Assembly: GCF_026151205.1 (NCBI RefSeq)
Contig: NC_087076.1
Location: 10,268,902-10,332,901, forward strand
Length of the DNA: 64,000 nucleotides
Reading direction: 5' to 3'
Source of the DNA: Bolinopsis microptera
Lineage: Eukaryota > Ctenophora > Tentaculata > Lobata > Bolinopsidae
The notes under the pieces are model-generated. The model was not told where the DNA came from and did no database searches. It worked only from the letters and a program-made list of their open reading frames with translations. Shown in pieces: positions 51,100-63,220 of this stretch. The translations under genes and the position numbers were made by a program. The first letter of the stretch is position 1; every line of letters begins with the position of its first letter.

Positions 51100-54000
51100 A
51101 GACCAGGTAGACAGGAAGACAAAAGAAAGAAAGAAAACGACAACAGGTAGGCACGAAGCCAGGTAGGCAGGAGGGTAACCAAATAAGCAAGAAGCCAGGT
51201 TGGCTGGAAAACAAAAGAAAAACAAAAACACCAGGTAGGCACGAAGCCAGGTAGGCAGGAGGGTAGCCAGGTAGCCAGGTAGGCACGAAGCCAGGTAGGC
51301 AGGAAAACAAAAAAAAGACAAAACACCAGGTAGGCACAAAGCCAGGTAGGCACTTGCACTAGGCAGAAGGGTAGCCAGGTAGGCACGTAGCCAGGTAGGC
51401 AGGAAAACAAAAGAAAGAAATAAACACCAGGTAGGCACTAAGTCAGGTAGGCAGTAGGGTAGCCAGGTAAGCACGAAGCCAGGTAGGCGGGAAAATAAAA
51501 GAAAGAAACAAACACCAGGTAGGCACTAAGCCAGGTAGGCAGGAAAACAAAAAGAAAGAAACACCAGGTATGCACGAAGCCAGGTAGGCAGGAGGGTAGC
51601 TAGGTAAGCACGAAGCCAGGTACGTAGGAAAACAAAAGAAAGAAAGAAAACACCAGGTAGGCAGAAAGCAAGGTTGGCAGGAAAACAAAAGAAAGACAAA
51701 AACGCCAGGTAGGCACGAAGCCAGGTAGGCACTTGCACTAGGCAGAAGGGTAGCCAGGTAGGCACGAAGCCAGGTAGGCAGGAGGGTAGCCAGGTAGCCA
51801 GGAAAACAAATGAAAGAAAGAAACACCAGGTATGCACGAAGCCAGGTAGGCAGGAGGGTAGCCAGGTAGGCACGAAGCCAGGTACGTAGGAAAACAAAAG
51901 AAAGAAAGAAACACCAGGTAGGCACGAAGCCAGGTAGGCAGGAGGGTAGCCAGGAAAACAAATGAAAGAAAGAAACACCAGGTAGGCACAAATCCAGGTA
52001 GGCAGGAGGGTAGTCAGGTAGGCACGAAGCCAAGTAGGCGGGAAAACAAAATAAAGAAAGAAACACCAGGTAGGCACAAAGCGAGGTAGGCAGAAGGGTA
52101 GCCAGGTAGGCACGAAACCAGGTAGGCAGGAAAACAAAAGAAAGACATAAACACTATGAAGGCACTTAGCCAGGTAGGCAGGAGGGTAGCCAGGCAGTAA
52201 AACAAAAGAAAGAAAGAAACACCAGGTAGGCACGAAGCCAGGTAGGCAGGAGGGTAGCTAGGTAGGCACGAAGCCATGTAGGCGGGAAAACAAAAGAAAG
52301 AAAGAAACACCAGGTAAGCATGAAACCAGGTAGGCAGGAGGGTAGCCAGGTAAGCACGAAGCCAGGTAGGCGGGAAAACAAAAGAAAGAAAGAAACACCA
52401 GGTAGGCACTATTCAGGTAGGCAGGAGGGTAGCCAGGTAGCCAGGAAAACAAAAGAAAGAAAGAAACACCAGGTAGGCACGATGCCAGATAGGCAGGAGG
52501 GTAGCCAGGTAAGCACGAAGCCAGGTAGGTAGGAAAACAAAAGAAAGAAAGAAACATCAGGTAGGCAAGAAACCAGGTAGGCAGGAGGGTAACCAGGTTA
52601 GGCAGGAAAACAAAAGAAAGAAAGAAACACCAGGTAGGCACTAATCCAGGTAGGCAGGAGGGTAGCCAGGTAAGCACGAAGCCAGGTAGGCGGGAAAACA
52701 AAAGAAAAAAAGAAACAACAGGTAGGCACTAAGCCAGGTAGGCAGGAGGGTAGGCAAGTAGGCAGGAAAACAAAAGAAAGAAAGAAACACCAGGTAGGCA
52801 CGAAACCAGGTAGGCATGAGGGTAGCCAGGTAAGCAGGAAAACAAAAGAAAGAAAGAAACACCAGGTAGGCACGAAGCCAGGTAGGCGGGAAAACAAAAA
52901 ATAGAAAGAAACGCCAGGTAGGCACGAAGCCAGGTAGGCACTTGCACTAGGCAGAAGGGTAGCCAGGTAGGCACGAAGCCAGGTAGGCAGGAGGGTAGCC
53001 AGGTAGCCAGGAAAACAAATGAAAGAAAGAAACACCAGGTATGCACGAAGCCAGGTAGGCAGGAGGGTAGCCAGGTAGGCACGAAGCCAGGTACGTAGGA
53101 AAACAAAAGAAAGAAAGAAACACCAGGTAGGCAAGAAGCCAGGTAGGCAGGAGGGTAGCCAGGAAAACAAATGAAAGAAAGAAACACCAGGTAGGCACAA
53201 ATCCAGGTAGGCAGGAGGGTAGTCAGGTAGGCACGAAGCCAAGTAGGCGGGAAAACAAAATAAAGAAAGAAACACCAGGTAGGCACAAAGCGAGGTAGGC
53301 AGAAGGGTAGCCAGGTAGGCACGAAACCAGGTAGGCAGGAAAACAAAAGAAAGACATAAACACTATGAAGGCACTTAGCCAGGTAGGCAGGAGGGTAGCC
53401 AGGCAGTAAAACAAAAGAAAGAAAGAAACACCAGGTAGGCACGAAGCCAGGTAGGCAGGAGGGTAGCTAGGTAGGCACGAAGCCATGTAGGCGGGAAAAC
53501 AAAAGAAAGAAAGAAACACCAGGTAAGCATGAAACCAGGTAGGCAGGAGGGTAGCCAGGTAAGCACGAAGCCAGGTAGGCGGGAAAACAAAAGAAAGAAA
53601 GAAACACCAGGTAGGCACTAATTCAGGTAGGCAGGAGGGTAGCCAGGTAGCCAGGAAAACAAAAGAAAGAAAGAAACACCAGGTAGGCACGATGCCAGAT
53701 AGGCAGGAGGGTAGCCAGGTAAGCACGAAGCCAGGTAGGTAGGAAAACAAAAGAAAGAAAGAAACATCAGGTAGGCACGAAACCAGGTAGGCAGGAGGGT
53801 AACCAGGTTAGGCAGGAAAACAAAAGAAAGAAAGAAACACCAGGTAGGCACTAATCCAGGTAGGCAGGAGGGTAGCCAGGTAAGCACGAAGCCAGGTAGG
53901 CGGGAAAACAAAAGAAAAAAAGAAACAACAGGTAGGCACTAAGCCAGGTAGGCAGGAGGGTAGGCAAGTAGGCAGGAAAACAAAAGAAAGAAAGAAACAC

Positions 54001-57000
54001 CAGGTAGGCACGAAACCAGGTAGGCATGAGGGTAGCCAGGTAAGCAGGAAAACAAAAGAAAGAAAGAAACACCAGGTAGGCACGAAGCCAGGTAGGCGGG
54101 AAAACAAAAAATAGAAAGAAACACCAGGTAGGCACGAAGCCAGGTAGGCAGGAGGGTAGCCAGGTAGGCAGGATAACAAAAGAAAGAAAGAAACACCAGG
54201 TAGGCACTAAGCCAGGTAGGCAGGAGGGTAGCCAGGCAGTAAAACAAAAGAAAGAAAGAAACACCAGGTAGGCACGAAGCCAGGTAGGCAGGAGGGTAGC
54301 TAGGTAGGCACGAAGCCATGTAGGCGGGAAAACAAAAGAAAGAAAGAAATACCAGGTAGGCACGAAGCCAGGTAGGCAGGAGGGTAGCCAGGTAGGCACG
54401 AAGCCATGTAGGCAGGAAAACGAAAGAAAAAAAGAAATACCAGGTAGGCACGAAGCCAGGTAGGCAGGAGGGTAGCCAGGTAGGCACGAAGCCATGTAGG
54501 CAGGAAAACGAAAGAAAGAAAGAAACACCAGGTAGGCACGAAGCCAGGTAGTCAGGAGGGTAACCAGGTAGGCAGAAAACAAAAGAAAGAAAGAAACACC
54601 AGGTAAGCATGAAGCCAGGTAGGCAGGAGGGTAGCCAGGTAAGCACGAAGCCAGGTAGGCGGGAAAACAAAAGAAAGAAAAAAACACCAGGTAGGCACTA
54701 AGCCAGGTAGGCAGGAGGGTAACCAGGTTTGGCAGGAAAACAAAAGAAAGAAAGAAACACCAGGTAGGCACTAAGCCAGGTAGGCAGGAGGGTAGCTAGG
54801 TAGGCACGAAGCCATGTAGGCGGGAAAAACAAAAGAAAGAAAGAAATACCAGGTAGGCACGAAGCCAGGTAGGCAGGAGGGTAGCCAGGTAGGCACGAAG
54901 CCATGTAGGCAGGAAAACGAAAGAAAGAAAGAAACACCAGGTAGGCACGAAGCCAGGTAGGCAGGAGGGTAGCCAGGTAGGCAGGAAGACAAAAGAAAGA
55001 AAGAAAACGACAACAGGTAGGCACGAAGCCAGGTAGGCAGGAGGGTAACCAAATAAGCAAGAAGCCAGGTTGGCTGGAAAACAAAAGAAAAACAAAAACA
55101 CCAGGTAGGCACGAAGCCAGGTAGGCAGGAGGGTAGCCAGGTAGCCAGGTAGGCACGAAGCCAGGTAGGCAGGAAAACAAAAAAAAGACAAAACACCAGG
55201 TAGGCACAAAGCCAGGTAGGCACTTGCACTAGGCAGAAGGGTAGCCAGGTAGGCACGTAGCCAGGTAGGCAGGAAAACAAAAGAAAGAAATAAACACCAG
55301 GTAGGCACTAAGTCAGGTAGGCAGTAGGGTAGCCAGGTAAGCACGAAGCCAGGTAGGCGGGAAAATAAAAGAAAGAAACAAACACCAGGTAGGCACTAAG
55401 CCAGGTAGGCAGGAAAACAAAAAGAAAGAAACACCAGGTATGCACGAAGCCAGGTAGGCAGGAGGGTAGCTAGGTAAGCACGAAGCCAGGTACGTAGGAA
55501 AACAAAAGAAAGAAAGAAAACACCAGGTAGGCAGAAAGCAAGGTTGGCAGGAAAACAAAAGAAAGACAAAAACGCCAGGTAGGCACGAAGCCAGGTAGGC
55601 ACTTGCACTAGGCAGAAGGGTAGCCAGGTAGGCACGAAGCCAGGTAGGCAGGAGGGTAGCCAGGTAGCCAGGAAAACAAATGAAAGAAAGAAACACCAGG
55701 TATGCACGAAGCCAGGTAGGCAGGAGGGTAGCCAGGTAGGCACGAAGCCAGGTACGTAGGAAAACAAAAGAAAGAAAGAAACACCAGGTAGGCACGAAGC
55801 CAGGTAGGCAGGAGGGTAGCCAGGAAAACAAATGAAAGAAAGAAACACCAGGTAGGCACAAATCCAGGTAGGCAGGAGGGTAGTCAGGTAGGCACGAAGC
55901 CAAGTAGGCGGGAAAACAAAATAAAGAAAGAAACACCAGGTAGGCACAAAGCGAGGTAGGCAGAAGGGTAGCCAGGTAGGCACGAAACCAGGTAGGCAGG
56001 AAAACAAAAGAAAGACATAAACACTATGAAGGCACTTAGCCAGGTAGGCAGGAGGGTAGCCAGGCAGTAAAACAAAAGAAAGAAAGAAACACCAGGTAGG
56101 CACGAAGCCAGGTAGGCAGGAGGGTAGCTAGGTAGGCACGAAGCCATGTAGGCGGGAAAACAAAAGAAAGAAAGAAACACCAGGTAAGCATGAAACCAGG
56201 TAGGCAGGAGGGTAGCCAGGTAAGCACGAAGCCAGGTAGGCGGGAAAACAAAAGAAAGAAAGAAACACCAGGTAGGCACTATTCAGGTAGGCAGGAGGGT
56301 AGCCAGGTAGCCAGGAAAACAAAAGAAAGAAAGAAACACCAGGTAGGCACGATGCCAGATAGGCAGGAGGGTAGCCAGGTAAGCACGAAGCCAGGTAGGT
56401 AGGAAAACAAAAGAAAGAAAGAAACATCAGGTAGGCAAGAAACCAGGTAGGCAGGAGGGTAACCAGGTTAGGCAGGAAAACAAAAGAAAGAAAGAAACAC
56501 CAGGTAGGCACTAATCCAGGTAGGCAGGAGGGTAGCCAGGTAAGCACGAAGCCAGGTAGGCGGGAAAACAAAAGAAAAAAAGAAACAACAGGTAGGCACT
56601 AAGCCAGGTAGGCAGGAGGGTAGGCAAGTAGGCAGGAAAACAAAAGAAAGAAAGAAACACCAGGTAGGCACGAAACCAGGTAGGCATGAGGGTAGCCAGG
56701 TAAGCAGGAAAACAAAAGAAAGAAAGAAACACCAGGTAGGCACGAAGCCAGGTAGGCGGGAAAACAAAAAATAGAAAGAAACACCAGGTAGGCACGAAGC
56801 CAGGTAGGCAGGAGGGTAGCCAGGTAGGCAGGATAACAAAAGAAAGAAAGAAACACCAGGTAGGCACTAATCCAGGTAGGCAGGAGGGTAGCCAGGTAAG
56901 CACGAAGCCAGGTAGGCGGGAAAACAAAAGAAAAAAAGAAACAACAGGTAGGCACTAAGCCAGGTAGGCAGGAGGGTAGGCAAGTAGGCAGGAAAACAAA

Positions 57001-60000
57001 AGAAAGAAAGAAACACCAGGTAGGCACGAAACCAGGTAGGCATGAGGGTAGCCAGGTAAGCAGGAAAACAAAAGAAAGAAAGAAACACCAGGTAGGCACG
57101 AAGCCAGGTAGGCGGGAAAACAAAAAATAGAAAGAAACGCCAGGTAGGCACGAAGCCAGGTAGGCACTTGCACTAGGCAGAAGGGTAGCCAGGTAGGCAC
57201 GAAGCCAGGTAGGCAGGAGGGTAGCCAGGTAGCCAGGAAAACAAATGAAAGAAAGAAACACCAGGTATGCACGAAGCCAGGTAGGCAGGAGGGTAGCCAG
57301 GTAGGCACGAAGCCAGGTACGTAGGAAAACAAAAGAAAGAAAGAAACACCAGGTAGGCAAGAAGCCAGGTAGGCAGGAGGGTAGCCAGGAAAACAAATGA
57401 AAGAAAGAAACACCAGGTAGGCACAAATCCAGGTAGGCAGGAGGGTAGTCAGGTAGGCACGAAGCCAAGTAGGCGGGAAAACAAAATAAAGAAAGAAACA
57501 CCAGGTAGGCACAAAGCGAGGTAGGCAGAAGGGTAGCCAGGTAGGCACGAAACCAGGTAGGCAGGAAAACAAAAGAAAGACATAAACACTATGAAGGCAC
57601 TTAGCCAGGTAGGCAGGAGGGTAGCCAGGCAGTAAAACAAAAGAAAGAAAGAAACACCAGGTAGGCACGAAGCCAGGTAGGCAGGAGGGTAGCTAGGTAG
57701 GCACGAAGCCATGTAGGCGGGAAAACAAAAGAAAGAAAGAAACACCAGGTAAGCATGAAACCAGGTAGGCAGGAGGGTAGCCAGGTAAGCACGAAGCCAG
57801 GTAGGCGGGAAAACAAAAGAAAGAAAGAAACACCAGGTAGGCACTAATTCAGGTAGGCAGGAGGGTAGCCAGGTAGCCAGGAAAACAAAAGAAAGAAAGA
57901 AACACCAGGTAGGCACGATGCCAGATAGGCAGGAGGGTAGCCAGGTAAGCACGAAGCCAGGTAGGTAGGAAAACAAAAGAAAGAAAGAAACATCAGGTAG
58001 GCACGAAACCAGGTAGGCAGGAGGGTAACCAGGTTAGGCAGGAAAACAAAAGAAAGAAAGAAACACCAGGTAGGCACTAATCCAGGTAGGCAGGAGGGTA
58101 GCCAGGTAAGCACGAAGCCAGGTAGGCGGGAAAACAAAAGAAAAAAAGAAACAACAGGTAGGCACTAAGCCAGGTAGGCAGGAGGGTAGGCAAGTAGGCA
58201 GGAAAACAAAAGAAAGAAAGAAACACCAGGTAGGCACGAAACCAGGTAGGCATGAGGGTAGCCAGGTAAGCAGGAAAACAAAAGAAAGAAAGAAACACCA
58301 GGTAGGCACGAAGCCAGGTAGGCGGGAAAACAAAAAATAGAAAGAAACACCAGGTAGGCACGAAGCCAGGTAGGCAGGAGGGTAGCCAGGTAGGCAGGAT
58401 AACAAAAGAAAGAAAGAAACACCAGGTAGGCACTAAGCCAGGTAGGCAGGAGGGTAGCCAGGCAGTAAAACAAAAGAAAGAAAGAAACACCAGGTAGGCA
58501 CGAAGCCAGGTAGGCAGGAGGGTAGCTAGGTAGGCACGAAGCCATGTAGGCGGGAAAACAAAAGAAAGAAAGAAATACCAGGTAGGCACGAAGCCAGGTA
58601 GGCAGGAGGGTAGCCAGGTAGGCACGAAGCCATGTAGGCAGGAAAACGAAAGAAAAAAAGAAATACCAGGTAGGCACGAAGCCAGGTAGGCAGGAGGGTA
58701 GCCAGGTAGGCACGAAGCCATGTAGGCAGGAAAACGAAAGAAAGAAAGAAACACCAGGTAGGCACGAAGCCAGGTAGTCAGGAGGGTAACCAGGTAGGCA
58801 GAAAACAAAAGAAAGAAAGAAACACCAGGTAAGCATGAAGCCAGGTAGGCAGGAGGGTAGCCAGGTAAGCACGAAGCCAGGTAGGCGGGAAAACAAAAGA
58901 AAGAAAAAAACACCAGGTAGGCACTAAGCCAGGTAGGCAGGAGGGTAACCAGGTTTGGCAGGAAAACAAAAGAAAGAAAGAAACACCAGGTAGGCACTAA
59001 GCCAGGTAGGCAGGAGGGTAGCTAGGTAGGCACGAAGCCATGTAGGCGGGAAAAACAAAAGAAAGAAAGAAATACCAGGTAGGCACGAAGCCAGGTAGGC
59101 AGGAGGGTAGCCAGGTAGGCACGAAGCCATGTAGGCAGGAAAACGAAAGAAAGAAAGAAACACCAGGTAGGCACGAAGCCAGGTAGGCAGGAGGGTAGCC
59201 AGGTAGGCAGGAAAACAAAAGAAAGAAAGAAACACCAGGTAGGCACGAAGCCAGGTAGGCAGGAGGGTAGCCAGGTAAGCACAAAGCCAGGTAGGCGGGA
59301 AAACAAAAGAAATAAAGAAACACCAGGTAGGCACGAAACCAGGTAGTCAGGAGGGTAGCCAGGTAGGCAGGAAAACAAAAGAAAGAAAGAAACACCAGGT
59401 AGGCATGAAGCCAGGTAGGCAAGAGGGTAGCCAGGTAAGAACAAAGCCAGGTAGGCGGGAAAACAAAAGAAAGAAAGAAACAACAGGTAGGCACTAAGCC
59501 AGGTAGGCAGGAGGGTAGCCAGGTAGCCAGGAAAACAAAAGAAAGAAAGAAACATCAGGTAGGCACGAAGCCAGGTAGGCAGGAGGGTAGCCAGGTAAGC
59601 ACGAAGCCAGGTAGGCGGGAAAACAAAAGAAATAAAGAAACACCAGGTAGGCACGAAGCCAGGCTAGGTAGTCAGGAGGGAAGCCGGGTATGCAGGAAAA
59701 CAAAAGAAAAAAGAAACACCAGGTAGGCACTAAGCCAGGTAGGCAGGAGGGTAGCCAGGTTAGCACGAAGCCAGGTAGGCGGGAAGACAATGAAAAAAGA
59801 AACACCAGGTAGGCACTAAGCCAGGTAGGCAGGAGGGTAGGCAAGTAGGCAGGAAAACAAAAGAAAGAAAGAAACACCAGGTAGGCACAAAGCCAGGTAG
59901 GCAGGAAAACAAAAGATAGAAAGAAACACCAGGTAGGCACGAAGCCAGGTAGGCAGGAGGGTAGCCAGGTAGGCAGGATAACAAAAGAAAGAAAGAAACA

Positions 60001-63000
60001 CCAGGTAGGCACGAAGCCAGGTAGGCAGGAGGGTAGCCAGGTAAGCACGAAGCCAGGTAGGTAGGAAAACAAAAGAAAGAAAGAAACACCAGGTAGGCAC
60101 GAAGCCAGGTAGGCAGGAGGGTAGCCAGGTAGGCAGGAAAACAAAAGAAAGAAAGAAACACCAGGTAGGCACGAAGCCAGGTAGGCAGGAGGGTAGCCAG
60201 GTAAGCACGAAGCCAGGTAGGCGGGAAAACAAAAGAAAGAAAGAAACACCAGGTAGGCACTAAGCCAGGTAGGCAGGAGGGTAGCCAGGTAGCCAGGAAA
60301 ACAAAAGAAAGAAAGAAACACCAGGTAGGCACGAAGCCAGATAGGCAGGAGGGTAGCCAGGTAGGCACGAAGCCAGGTAGGCGGGAAAACAAAAAATAGA
60401 AAGAAACACCAGGTAGGCACGAAGCCAGGTAGGCAGGAGGGTAGCCAGGTAGGCAGGATAACAAAAGAAAGAAAGAAACACCAGGTAGGCACTAAGCCAG
60501 GTAGGCAGGAGGGTAGCCAGGCAGTAAAACAAAAGAAAGAAAGAAACACCAGGTAGGCACGAAGCCAGGTAGGCAGGAGGGTAGCTAGGTAGGCACGAAG
60601 CCATGTAGGCGGGAAAACAAAAGAAAGAAAGAAATACCAGGTAGGCACGAAGCCAGGTAGGCAGGAGGGTAGCCAGGTAGGCACGAAGCCATGTAGGCAG
60701 GAAAACGAAAGAAAGAAAGAAATACCAGGTAGGCACTAAGCCAGGTAGGCAGGAGGGTAGCCAGGTAGGCACGAAGCCATGTAGGCAGGAAAACGAAAGA
60801 AAGAAAGAAACACCAGGTAGGCACGAAGCCAGGTAGTCAGGAGGGTAACCAGGTAGGCAGAAAACAAAAGAAAGAAAGAAACACCAGGTAAGCATGAAGC
60901 CAGGTAGGCAGGAGGGTAGCCAGGTAAGCACGAAGCCAGGTAGGCGGGAAAACAAAAGAAAGAAAAAAACACCAGGTAGGCACTAAGCCAGGTAGGCAGG
61001 AGGGTAACCAGGTTTGGCAGGAAAACAAAAGAAAGAAAGAAACACCAGGTAGGCACTAAGCCAGGTAGGCAGGAGGGTAGCTAGGTAGGCACGAAGCCAT
61101 GTAGGCGGGAAAAACAAAAGAAAGAAAGAAATACCAGGTAGGCACGAAGCCAGGTAGGCAGGAGGGTAGCCAGGTAGGCACGAAGCCATGTAGGCAGGAA
61201 AACGAAAGAAAGAAAGAAACACCAGGTAGGCACGAAGCCAGGTAGGCAGGAGGGTAGCCAGGTAGGCAGGAAAACAAAAGAAAGAAAGAAACACCAGGTA
61301 GGCACGAAGCCAGGTAGGCAGGAGGGTAGCCAGGTAAGCACAAAGCCAGGTAGGCGGGAAAACAAAAGAAATAAAGAAACACCAGGTAGGCACGAAACCA
61401 GGTAGTCAGGAGGGTAGCCAGGTAGGCAGGAAAACAAAAGAAAGAAAGAAACACCAGGTAGGCATGAAGCCAGGTAGGCAAGAGGGTAGCCAGGTAAGAA
61501 CAAAGCCAGGTAGGCGGGAAAACAAAAGAAAGAAAGAAACAACAGGTAGGCACTAAGCCAGGTAGGCAGGAGGGTAGCCAGGTAGCCAGGAAAACAAAAG
61601 AAAGAAAGAAACATCAGGTAGGCACGAAGCCAGGTAGGCAGGAGGGTAGCCAGGTAAGCACGAAGCCAGGTAGGCGGGAAAACAAAAGAAATAAAGAAAC
61701 ACCAGGTAGGCACGAAGCCAGGCTAGGTAGTCAGGAGGGAAGCCGGGTATGCAGGAAAACAAAAGAAAAAAGAAACACCAGGTAGGCACTAAGCCAGGTA
61801 GGCAGGAGGGTAGCCAGGTTAGCACGAAGCCAGGTAGGCGGGAAGACAATGAAAAAAGAAACACCAGGTAGGCACTAAGCCAGGTAGGCAGGAGGGTAGG
61901 CAAGTAGGCAGGAAAACAAAAGAAAGAAAGAAACACCAGGTAGGCACAAAGCCAGGTAGGCAGGAAAACAAAAGATAGAAAGAAACACCAGGTAGGCACG
62001 AAGCCAGGTAGGCAGGAGGGTAGCCAGGTAGGCAGGATAACAAAAGAAAGAAAGAAACACCAGGTAGGCACGAAGCCAGGTAGGCAGGAGGGTAGCCAGG
62101 TAAGCACGAAGCCAGGTAGGTAGGAAAACAAAAGAAAGAAAGAAACACCATGTAGGCACGAAGCCAGGTAGGCAGGAGGGTAGCCAGGTAGGCAGGAAAA
62201 CAAAAGAAAGAAAGAAACACCAGGTAGGCACGAAGCCAGGTAGGCAGGAGGGTAGCCAGGTAAGCACGAAGCCAGGTAGGCGGGAAAACAAAAGAAAGAA
62301 AGAAACACCAGGTAGGCACTAAGCCAGGTAGGCAGGAGGGTAGCCAGGTAGCCAGGAAAACAAAAGAAAGAAAGAAACACCAGGTAGGCACGAAGCCAGA
62401 TAGGCAGGAGGGTAGCCAGGTAAGCACGAAGCCAGGTAGGTAGGAAAACAAAAGAAAGAAAGAAACATCAGGTAGGCACGAAACCAGGTAGGCAGGAGGG
62501 TAGCCAGGTTAGGCAGGAAAACAAAATAAAGAAAGAAACACCAGGTAGGCACTAATTCAGGTAGGCAGGAGGGTAGCCAGGTAAGCACAAAGCCAGGTAG
62601 GCGGGAAAACAAAAGAAAAAAGAAACACCAGGTAGGCACTAAGCCAGGTAGGCAGGAGGGTAGGCAAGTAGGCAGGAAAACAAAAGAAAGAAAGAAACAC
62701 CAGGTAGGCACGAAGCCAGGTAGGCAGGAGGGTAGCCAGGTAAGCACGAAGCCAGGTAGGTAGGAAAACAAAAGAAAGAAAGGAACACCAGGTAGGCACG
62801 AAGCCAGGTAGGCAGGAGGGTAGCCAGGTAGGCAGGAAAACAATAGAAAGAAAGAAACACCAGGTAGGCACGAAGCCAGGTAGGCAGGAAAACAAAAGAT
62901 AGAAAGAAACACCAGGTAGGCACGAAGCCAGGTAGGCAGGAGGGTAGCCAGGTAGGCAGGATAACAAAAGAAAGAAAGAAACACCAGGTAGGCACGAAGC

Positions 63001-63220
63001 CAGGTAGGCAGGAGGGTAGCCAGGTAAGCACGAAGCCAGGTAGGTAGGAAAACAAAAGAAAGAAAGAAACACCAGGTAGGCACGAAGCCAGGTAGGCAGG
63101 AGGGTAGCCAGGTAAGCACGAAGCCAGGTAGGCAGGAAAACAAAAGAAAGAAAGAAACACCAGGTAGGCACGGAGCCAGGTAGGCAGGAGGGTAGCCAGG
63201 TAAGCACGAACACCAGGAGG
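51100..63220. repeat. 12-kb satellite array, 72/88-bp monomers with higher-order structure
   Basis: The full 88-bp monomer is CCAGGTAGGCACGAAG, CCAGGTAGGCAGGAGGGTAG, CCAGGTAAGCACGAAG, then CCAGGTAGGCG and a purine-rich tail with GGAAAACAAAAGAAAGAAAG. A 72-bp form lacks one 16-bp block. All blocks derive from a CCAGGTAGGCA submotif. Long segments recur almost unchanged: 51526-52233 at 55396-56103 (shift 3870), 53223-53750 at 57449-57976 (4226), 58997-59494 at 61056-61553 (2059) and 52166-52381 at 53375-53590 (1209). Dozens of minus-strand open frames (P-T-W-L-R-A-Y-L-like) come from the lack of stops in the CT-rich strand and are not genes. Confidence 0.95.
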
